A stretch of DNA of 46,975 bases from Citreimonas salinaria (lineage in GTDB: Bacteria > Pseudomonadota > Alphaproteobacteria > Rhodobacterales > Rhodobacteraceae): assembly GCF_900107235.1 (NCBI RefSeq), contig NZ_FNPF01000023.1, positions 1-46,975 of the forward strand, written 5' to 3'. The notes under the pieces are model-generated. The model was given only the letters and a program-made list of their open reading frames with translations, was not told the DNA's origin and made no database searches. This document shows, piece by piece, positions 41,479 to 46,975 of this stretch (positions within the stretch are counted from its first letter, which is position 1; each line of letters begins with the position of its first letter). The position numbers were made by a program, and so were the translations under genes.

Positions 41479-42477
41479 ATGGCAGGGAACAGACGGAGCA
41501 TCGTCATCACCGGCGCATCGGCCGGCGTTGGACGGGCCATAACCCTGCGCCTCGCTGGTCCCGACACGGCGCTGGCCCTTCTCGCCCGCGACGCCGACGC
41601 GCTCGAGGACGTCGCGCGCGAGGTGCGGGCGAGGGGCGGACAGGCCCTGGTCCTGCCGTGCGACGTGGCGTCCGGCGATGCCGTGGCGGCCGCCGGACGG
41701 GCGGCGACCGAGGCGCATGGCCGGATAGACGTCTGGATCAACGTGGCCATGGCTGCCGTCTTCGGCACCGTCGACCAAATCACCCCCGAGGAGGTGCGCC
41801 GCGTCACGGAAGTCACTTATCTCGGCTTTGTCAACGGGACCATGGCAGCGCTTCGCGACATGCGGACGCGCGAACGCGGTACCATCGTCCAGATCGGCTC
41901 GGCGCTCGCCTACCGGGGCATACCGCTTCAATCCGCCTATTGCGGCGCCAAGCATGCGATCCGTGGCTTCACCGCATCCCTGCGTTGCGAACTCGCGGCG
42001 GCTGGAAGCGGGATCGCGATCACCGAATTGCATCTTCCCGCTGTGAACACGCCCCAGTTCGACTGGGCACGGACCCACCGTGATAGCGAACCGCGGCCCG
42101 CCGGTCCGGTCTATCAGCCCGAGGCGATCGCCGAGGCGGTGGCCTCTGCGATCGACAGGCCCGCGAGGGAATACTGGCTGGGCCGCCAAGGTCCGCTGCT
42201 CATCATGGGGAATCAGGTCTGGCCCGGACTCCTGGACCGCTTGATGGCCAAATCCGGAATCGAAGGGCAGAGCACGGAACAACCGGTAAAGCGCGACCAG
42301 CCCGACAACCTGTTCACGCCGGTGCCGGGACTACACCGCACGCGCGGCCGGTTCGGGCAAGAGGCCGCGGCGCGGGTTCCGACCTTCGATGCGCGGCTGG
42401 TGCGCGCAAGCGCGATCAGCGCCGCCCTCATCGTCGCGGGCATGCTCGGCTTTGCCCTTGGCGCGGCGTTCATCTGA
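41479..42477 (+). CDS. Short-chain dehydrogenase/reductase with C-terminal membrane helix
   Basis: 332 residues. A classical SDR domain has the cofactor motif TGASAGVG (11-18) and the YCGAK active-site Tyr/Lys (about 154-158). The usual NAG-type motif reads NVAMA. After about 240 residues comes a variable region ending in a hydrophobic helix (about 310-330), so the enzyme is membrane-tethered. The ATG at 41479 follows TTGGAG. It stands alone after the operon terminator. Substrate unknown. Confidence 0.87.
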   Translation: MAGNRRSIVITGASAGVGRAITLRLAGPDTALALLARDADALEDVAREVRARGGQALVLPCDVASGDAVAAAGRAATEAHGRIDVWINVAMAAVFGTVDQITPEEVRRVTEVTYLGFVNGTMAALRDMRTRERGTIVQIGSALAYRGIPLQSAYCGAKHAIRGFTASLRCELAAAGSGIAITELHLPAVNTPQFDWARTHRDSEPRPAGPVYQPEAIAEAVASAIDRPAREYWLGRQGPLLIMGNQVWPGLLDRLMAKSGIEGQSTEQPVKRDQPDNLFTPVPGLHRTRGRFGQEAAARVPTFDARLVRASAISAALIVAGMLGFALGAAFI

Positions 42478-42537
42478 GGCATGTGGCCCTCCTTGCGCGT
42501 TCCTGCATAGCGAAACGGCCCTGCAGCAGGCGAAACG

Positions 42538-42551
42538 TTGAGTAAGCGCAA
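42538..42551 (+). promoter_or_regulatory. FNR/NnrR-type box upstream of the DUF1858 gene
   Basis: TTGAGTAAGCGCAA, a TTG-N8-CAA element with half sites like those of FnrL/NnrR/Dnr regulators. It is nearly identical to the box at 43030-43043 and lies 58 bases before the ATG at 42610. Confidence 0.6.
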
Positions 42552-42609
42552 AGAAGCCCGGGGGCTCTTCGTGCACGGTGCCCGGACTTCTGCGCCGGAG
42601 GAATGCCTG

Positions 42610-42825
42610 ATGCAAGCGCCGTCCTTGGATGCGCCCGACCTGGCGCTGTCGGACCTCATGGATATCTGGCCCGAGACGATCGCGGTCTTTCTGCGGTACA
42701 GGATGCTCTGCGTCGGCTGCATGGTCGGCCGGTTCCACACGGTGACCGATGCGTGCCGCTCCCACGACGTGGACGAAACCGAATTTCGCGCGGCCCTGGC
42801 CGCCGCCGCACGCGTTCGCGCCTGA
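42610..42825 (+). CDS. DUF1858 domain protein
   Basis: 71 residues of the DUF1858 family, with RMLCVGCMVGRF carrying C34 and C37, probably a metal or Fe-S related pair. Such proteins are often encoded beside nitric oxide and hybrid-cluster genes. The ATG at 42610 follows GGAGGA; an in-frame TTG at 42538 is rejected because it lies in the regulator box. Its position beside pseudoazurin and nos genes and its FNR/NnrR-type box suggest induction under low oxygen or NO. Confidence 0.83.
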   Translation: MQAPSLDAPDLALSDLMDIWPETIAVFLRYRMLCVGCMVGRFHTVTDACRSHDVDETEFRAALAAAARVRA

Positions 42826-43029
42826 CGCGGTCAGCATCCAGCATACCGACCGCGGCCGGCTTCGCCCGTGCGGCCATTTCCGGCGAAGTCGCTCCGTGCC
42901 GCGCGCAGCACCACGCCCGGTCATCCCATACAGGATCCCGCGAGTTGCCCGGTCGTTCGACCGCTGCCCTACGACCCGCCATGAAGCGCGAAGCGGATCG
43001 GCGAAATTCTTGCCGTGATGGTCAGGAGA

Positions 43030-43043
43030 TTGATCAAGCGCAA
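43030..43043 (+). promoter_or_regulatory. FNR/NnrR-type box upstream of pseudoazurin
   Basis: TTGATCAAGCGCAA, centred about 74 bases before the ATG, consistent with class II activation (site near -41.5) and a leader of about 33 bases. Confidence 0.65.
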
Positions 43044-43110
43044 AGTCCGATGTCCTTGCAGTGCCCATATGAAGGTCAGGAATTCAGACGCATGTGGAAA
43101 GGACAAATTC

Positions 43111-43539
43111 ATGCTTCGCACTCTCGCTCTCGCCGCCGCTTTCGGTGCCCTGGCCATGACAGCGCAGGCCGCGACCCACGAGGTCAAGATGCTCAACCGC
43201 GGCGCAGACGGCATGATGGTGTTCGAGCCTGCCTTCCTCAAGGTCGAGCCCGGCGACACCGTGACGTTCCTGCCGACCGACAAGAGCCACAACGCCGAAA
43301 CCATCTCGGAGATGCTGCCCGAAGGTGCCGAGCCCTTCGTCGGCGCTATGAACAAGGAGGTCAGCGTGACCTTCACCGAAGAAGGCATCTATGGCGTCAA
43401 GTGCAAGCCGCATTACGCGATGGGCATGGTCGCCGTCGTTCAGGTCGGTGACGTGGGCGATGTCGAGGCCGCCAAGGCGGTGAAGCACCCCGGACAGGCA
43501 GCAAAGCGGATGGACGCCGCGCTCGCCCAGGTCGAATGA
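43111..43539 (+). CDS. Pseudoazurin
   Basis: 142 residues: a signal peptide (1-20) and a type I copper domain with ligands H60, C98, H101 and M106, matching the classical His40/Cys78/His81/Met86 pattern after the 20-residue signal. It is a periplasmic electron carrier that feeds copper nitrite reductase or nitrous oxide reductase. The FNR/NnrR-type box upstream and the nos genes beyond support a denitrification role. GGAAAGGAC precedes the start. It is followed by two hairpins. Confidence 0.95.
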   Translation: MLRTLALAAAFGALAMTAQAATHEVKMLNRGADGMMVFEPAFLKVEPGDTVTFLPTDKSHNAETISEMLPEGAEPFVGAMNKEVSVTFTEEGIYGVKCKPHYAMGMVAVVQVGDVGDVEAAKAVKHPGQAAKRMDAALAQVE

Positions 43540-43545
43540 CGCCTC

Positions 43546-43569
43546 GGGGGGGCGCCTAGGCGCCCCCCC
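43546..43569 (+). terminator. Terminator after pseudoazurin
   Basis: A perfect 11-base stem (seven G then CGCC, loop TA) just after the stop. A second hairpin (GGGCCGCC at 43589-43596 with GGCGGCCC at 43605-43612, then TTT) lies between this gene and the convergent NnrS-like gene. Confidence 0.75.
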
Positions 43570-43669
43570 TTGCAAGGCACGCATTGAGGGGCCGCCTGAC
43601 CAAGGGCGGCCCTTTGCCGTCGGAGGCTGCGCGCGCACTGGCGCCGGACGACTAGGCGTTAGCCGTTTC

Positions 43670-44746
43670 TCAGGCTCCCGCGCCCTTGCCCCACCCCAGC
43701 AGCCGCGGCGCGTAGACGACCAGCGCGAGAAGCATCGCCGCGCTCCACACCATGCCGCCGGCTGCGGCAGCAGGGACCAGATACTCCGGCGCGACCAGTG
43801 GCACCCCGCCGCGCAGAAGCGCCGCCAGGCTCACCAGCGCCAGGACCACTCCGTCCTTCCAGTCGCCCCGCTGCGCCTCGCGCGCCTGTGCGCGGATTAG
43901 GCGCAGCGCGATCACTAGCGTCATCGACCCGACGGCCCCCACCAGGATCAGGTGCAGCGCGTCCCCTGCCCCGATGCCGGTCCCGAACCGCGCGGCGGAA
44001 TAGGCCAGCAGCCCGGCCGACAGCCAGGCATAGCCCGCGTGCAGCCCCCACAGAAGCGGATCGGACAGCACGCCGCGGTCCCACCAGTGCCACAGGCGAT
44101 ATGCCTGCAGAAGGCAGAGCGCCCCCGCCACCGAACCGGAGGTGACTGCCGCCCCGAAGGCTTCGACCACGACAAGCGCGGCGGCCAGTGCAACGCTGGC
44201 CGTTTCGGTCCGCGCAAGGCCCAGGCCGGGGCCGCGGCGCGTGGCCGCCCGCGTGTGGCCGGGCACCAGCCGCCCGCCCACTACGACGATCAGCGCGACC
44301 GCCAGCATGGCGGCCATGCGCAGCGCCTCCGCCGCCGCGGCCGGGAACAGGACCATCCCCGCGTTCGCCGCCGTCAGCGCGCCCACGACGCAGATGATCC
44401 CGAGCGACATGAACTTCCTGCCCGACCAGAGCGGCGGCTTGCGCAGCAGGATCAGCAGCGGCAGGAACGCGAGGTCCAGCAGCGCGGCGACCCACGGCAA
44501 CACGTCCGCAAGCAGCAGCAGCCGCGCCGCGATCCACAGTGCGGCCAGCCCCAGGATGCGCGGACCGCGATCGCCCACGGTGAGGAACCCCGCCACCATC
44601 GCCGCGAGGTAGCCGTAGATCATCTCGTGCCCGTGCCACAGGACGCCCGCGCCGGGAACGACGCCCGCGTACCGCAGCAGCCAGATCGGTATCCAGAGCC
44701 CGGCGAATCCAAGCGCCAGCGCAAAGAAGATCCGCGCGCCGCTCAT
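43670..44746 (-). CDS. NnrS-family membrane protein
   Basis: 358 residues with about eleven to twelve membrane helices. It resembles NnrS, a haem- and copper-containing membrane protein found in denitrifiers and linked to nitric oxide tolerance: LWHGHEMIYGYLAAMVAGFL near the N-terminus is the most telling block, with WHWWDRGV and LHLILVGAVGSMTL later. The ATG overlaps the nosX stop (ATGA), so it is the last gene of the nos operon seen here. Confidence 0.82.
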   Translation of the reverse strand: MSGARIFFALALGFAGLWIPIWLLRYAGVVPGAGVLWHGHEMIYGYLAAMVAGFLTVGDRGPRILGLAALWIAARLLLLADVLPWVAALLDLAFLPLLILLRKPPLWSGRKFMSLGIICVVGALTAANAGMVLFPAAAAEALRMAAMLAVALIVVVGGRLVPGHTRAATRRGPGLGLARTETASVALAAALVVVEAFGAAVTSGSVAGALCLLQAYRLWHWWDRGVLSDPLLWGLHAGYAWLSAGLLAYSAARFGTGIGAGDALHLILVGAVGSMTLVIALRLIRAQAREAQRGDWKDGVVLALVSLAALLRGGVPLVAPEYLVPAAAAGGMVWSAAMLLALVVYAPRLLGWGKGAGA

Positions 44747-45753
44747 CCCGCGGCCGAGGCGATCTCTTCGCGCGTGCCGTCCCGGTTCAGCACATGGACC
44801 CGGACACCGTCATGGGCGGCAAGGGTCCGACGGATCTGCGCCGTCGACATCTGCATGAAGGCGGTCGACAACGCGTCGGCCAAGGTGGCCTCGGGCGCCA
44901 CGACCGAGACGCTGGCGCGGCCTTCGGTCGGCGTGCCGGTGCGCGGATCGAAGATGTGGTGCACCCGCCCCGCGCGATCAAAGGCGAAGCCGCCCGGCGC
45001 GGACGTGGCCAGCGCGGAGTCGACCAGCTCGACGGTACGCTGCGGCGCACCGCCGCCCGGGTCAGCCAGCGCCGCCCGCCAGGGCGTACCGCCGGGATGC
45101 CGCCCCAGGGCCCGCGCCTCGCCGAGATCGACCAGAACGTCGGAAAAGCCCGCTTCACGCAGCAGCTCTGCAATGCGGTCCGTCACGTAGCCCTGCGCGA
45201 TCCCGTTCGGGGTCAGTGCCATGCCGGGCCGGTCGAAGGCGATCCGGCCGGGCGCCACCGTCACGCGGGCTTGCCCCACAAGCGCCAAGGCGGCCGCATG
45301 CGCCTTCGGGGCAGGCAGGTCGGTCCGGTCCGGGTCCTGCGCGAAATGCGCGGAATACAACTGCCAGAGCGGCTGCACACTCATGTCGAACACGCCGCCT
45401 GTGCTGCGATGGATCTGCCCGGCGGTGTCGAGCAGCCGCACCAGGTCGAAGGGCGGCGACGAAAGCGCGCCGTCCCGGTTCAGGCGGCTGACGGCCGAAC
45501 CGGGGCGGTAGAGGCTGAAGATGCGTTCCAGCCGACCTATCTCGGCCACGCACCGGGCGATCGCCGCCTCGGCCGTCGGCCGGTCCGGATGGTAGAGCCG
45601 CAAGCTCGCCCGCGCCCCCAGCGCGGTGCCGTTCCAGACGTGCAGAGAGCCCTCATTGACCGCGGCAGGTAGGGCCGCGAGGCCCGCCGCCGCGGCGGTG
45701 ATGCCGATGAACCGGCGGCGATCCAGCTTCGAATGCATGTGCTGCCCCTTCAT
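44743..45753 (-). CDS. nosX: NosX: ApbE-type FAD:protein FMN transferase
   Basis: 336 residues. The N-terminus has a twin-arginine signal (DRRRFIGITAAAAG), then an ApbE domain with TPNGIAQGYVTD, FDPRTGTP and DALSTAFMQM. In the nos operon this enzyme attaches FMN to NosR, the membrane flavoprotein that supports nitrous oxide reductase. The ATG at 45753 overlaps the nosL stop; an ATG at 45738, preceded by AAGGGGC, is an equally possible start. It lies between nosL and the NnrS-like gene. Confidence 0.9.
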   Translation of the reverse strand: MKGQHMHSKLDRRRFIGITAAAAGLAALPAAVNEGSLHVWNGTALGARASLRLYHPDRPTAEAAIARCVAEIGRLERIFSLYRPGSAVSRLNRDGALSSPPFDLVRLLDTAGQIHRSTGGVFDMSVQPLWQLYSAHFAQDPDRTDLPAPKAHAAALALVGQARVTVAPGRIAFDRPGMALTPNGIAQGYVTDRIAELLREAGFSDVLVDLGEARALGRHPGGTPWRAALADPGGGAPQRTVELVDSALATSAPGGFAFDRAGRVHHIFDPRTGTPTEGRASVSVVAPEATLADALSTAFMQMSTAQIRRTLAAHDGVRVHVLNRDGTREEIASAAG

Positions 45754-46307
45754 TCCGCGTCCGGTCCGATGCCGGACATGTCGCCGTGGTCCATCTGCAT
45801 CGGCTCGACCGTCGCGCCGAGAACGTAATCCTCGGGCACTGCGTCGAAGGCGACGACCTCGCCCCCGTGTTCGGTCGCGAAAGCCGCCGCGGCGTCTTCG
45901 GTCCCGAAGGGAACGGGCTCTTCCGCGCCCATGCCGCCGCGCATGTCGCTGCCGATCACGAAATGCGCCTCGCGCGCCTCGATCCAGACGCCGGGGCCGG
46001 GATCGGCCCAGCTTTCCGCGCGTGCCATGTCGGTCACGTAGATCGCGGCGATGTCGCGTGGCTCTTCGGGCAGCAGATGAAAGGCGAATGCATCCCGCAC
46101 GGACGAGAACCAGACGGGGTCTTCACGGCTTTCCAGCAGGATCTGCGCCTTCGGACCGTCATGATCGACGACGATCATGTGGTCGTAATGGCTGATCTCG
46201 CTGCCGGTCAGTTCCTGCGGCGGGGGCGGCGGCGCGGCCTCGTCCTCGTCGCAGGCGGCGAGAAGGCCGACAGACAGAAGGGCGATGGCGAAGAACCGGG
46301 CGGTCAT
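45750..46307 (-). CDS. nosL: NosL copper-chaperone lipoprotein
   Basis: 185 residues with a lipobox (LLAAC, Cys18) and the NosL core with GPKAQI and DAFAF. The family supplies Cu(I) for the CuZ site of nitrous oxide reductase. Where many NosL proteins read HYC-x-M, this one reads HYDHM, so the usual Cys is replaced by Asp next to an extra His. The C-terminus ends in a Met/His tail (EPMQMDHGDM). AGAGGAGG precedes the ATG, which overlaps the nosY stop. Confidence 0.9.
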   Translation of the reverse strand: MTARFFAIALLSVGLLAACDEDEAAPPPPPQELTGSEISHYDHMIVVDHDGPKAQILLESREDPVWFSSVRDAFAFHLLPEEPRDIAAIYVTDMARAESWADPGPGVWIEAREAHFVIGSDMRGGMGAEEPVPFGTEDAAAAFATEHGGEVVAFDAVPEDYVLGATVEPMQMDHGDMSGIGPDAE

Positions 46308-46975
46308 AGCTGCCTCCTCTTGAAAAGCACGCTGGCCAGCGCGAGCGGCACGACGATCCAGCAGCCGAGCGCCAGCAGAAGGACCGGCGCGCCGAGGCTG
46401 GCGTCGGCGGCAAGGCCCGACATGCCGGCGAACATGCTGGCATCGGCCGAGCCCGCGAGGTTCAGCAACCGGTAGACGTCGGCCGGGTTCAGCAGCAGCA
46501 GCACGTTCAGGACCGTCGGCGTGATGATCGAACCTTGGTCGACGACCAGCGCGCCCAGCAGGATCATGTCGTAGACCAGGGCGAAAAGCAGCCAGAGGCC
46601 TACCGCGATACCGGCCGCGACGCCGCGCTCGCGGGCCAGCGCGCTGACCGCATAGCCGATGGCCAGGAAAGCGGCCCCCAGCGCGATCGAGTTGCCGATC
46701 ATGCGGGCGAAGGCGACCCATCCCTCGCCGAGACCGCCGGCAAGCAGACCCAGCGCAAGCCCCGCCGCGCCGTAGCCGATCGTGGTGGCGATCGCCAGGA
46801 TCACCAGATGGCCGAGGAACTTGCCCAGGATGATCTGCCAGCGCGCCACCGGGTAGCTGAGCAGCAGCAGAAGCGTGCCCCGCTCGGCCTCGCCCACCAC
46901 GGCGTCGTGCGACAGCAGCAGCGCGATCAGCGGGATCAGAAAGATCGTCAGGCTGGACAGGCTGACGATCATCAC
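46304..46975 (-). CDS. nosY: NosY ABC-transporter permease, N-terminus outside window
   Basis: The visible 223 residues are an ABC-2-type permease with about five membrane helices: HDAVVGEAERGTLLLLLSYP and the conserved LNPADVYRLL are typical of NosY. With NosF and NosD it supports maturation of the copper centres of nitrous oxide reductase. Since NosY is usually about 275 residues, roughly 50 residues lie beyond the right edge. The stop overlaps nosL (ATGA). Confidence 0.9.
   Translation of the reverse strand: MMIVSLSSLTIFLIPLIALLLSHDAVVGEAERGTLLLLLSYPVARWQIILGKFLGHLVILAIATTIGYGAAGLALGLLAGGLGEGWVAFARMIGNSIALGAAFLAIGYAVSALARERGVAAGIAVGLWLLFALVYDMILLGALVVDQGSIITPTVLNVLLLLNPADVYRLLNLAGSADASMFAGMSGLAADASLGAPVLLLALGCWIVVPLALASVLFKRRQL

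Noticed and set aside
42538-42540. TTG as start codon of the DUF1858 gene
   Set aside because: It lies in the FNR/NnrR-type box, and the ATG at 42610 has a good GGAGGA site and fits the family N-terminus.

Overview
The window reads as a GC-rich alphaproteobacterial genome segment, probably Rhodobacterales. This is inferred from the gene families (extensin-like DD-peptidase homologue, nos-type denitrification genes with pseudoazurin, caa3-type oxidases) and from alphaproteobacterial-style promoter motifs; no rRNA or marker gene is present to fix the taxon. I saw no tRNA, CRISPR array, prophage or intact insertion sequence. A frameshifted IS21-type transposase (IstA) tail lies at the left edge.

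Layout. (1) 538-6794, minus strand: a caa3-type cytochrome oxidase operon, ctaG - coxB with fused cytochrome c - a coxA/coxC fusion - small membrane protein - tri-heme cytochrome c. (2) 7385-9186, minus: an L,D-transpeptidase and an extensin-family cell-wall protein. (3) 9581-11539, plus: a Tat-exported 5'-nucleotidase/cyclic phosphodiesterase. (4) 11711-13441: small stress-type genes (membrane protein, CBS-domain pair, DUF3309-like). (5) 13578-23321, plus: an isoaspartyl methyltransferase/erythromycin-esterase fusion, then glgE, treS-maltokinase and glgB, the trehalose-to-branched-glucan route. (6) 23438-26213, minus: DUF892 ferritin-like protein, UPF0718-type permease, PRC-barrel protein. 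(7) 26346-32766, minus: a second caa3-type oxidase operon headed by an Anabaena-sensory-rhodopsin-transducer-like gene. (8) 32977-41393, plus: a tightly coupled seven-gene operon (TPP enzyme, enolase-superfamily enzyme, duplicated His-rich membrane protein, gluconate-dehydrogenase gamma-like protein, GMC oxidoreductase, GH15 hydrolase, membrane protein), followed by a terminator and an SDR gene. (9) 42610-46975: a denitrification section with a DUF1858 protein, pseudoazurin, NnrS-like protein, NosX, NosL and a partial NosY.

How it fits together. Five GGAAC-N16/17-(C/G)GTT elements, the pattern of the alphaproteobacterial general-stress sigma factor EcfG, lie upstream of the second oxidase operon, the divergent seven-gene operon, the CBS gene, the DUF892 gene and the L,D-transpeptidase gene. 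Together with the trehalose/glucan genes this suggests a starvation or desiccation island in which stored glucan is hydrolysed and oxidised, with electrons passing to stress-induced caa3 oxidases. The denitrification end is different: two almost identical FNR/NnrR-type boxes precede the DUF1858 and pseudoazurin genes.

The most novel-looking items are the seven-gene oxidation operon with its internally duplicated His-rich membrane protein; the two small membrane proteins that occupy equivalent places in the two oxidase operons and share exactly spaced Pro/Trp/His/Tyr/Cys and Glu/Cys residues; and the Gln that occupies the usual K-channel Lys position in both oxidase subunits I.
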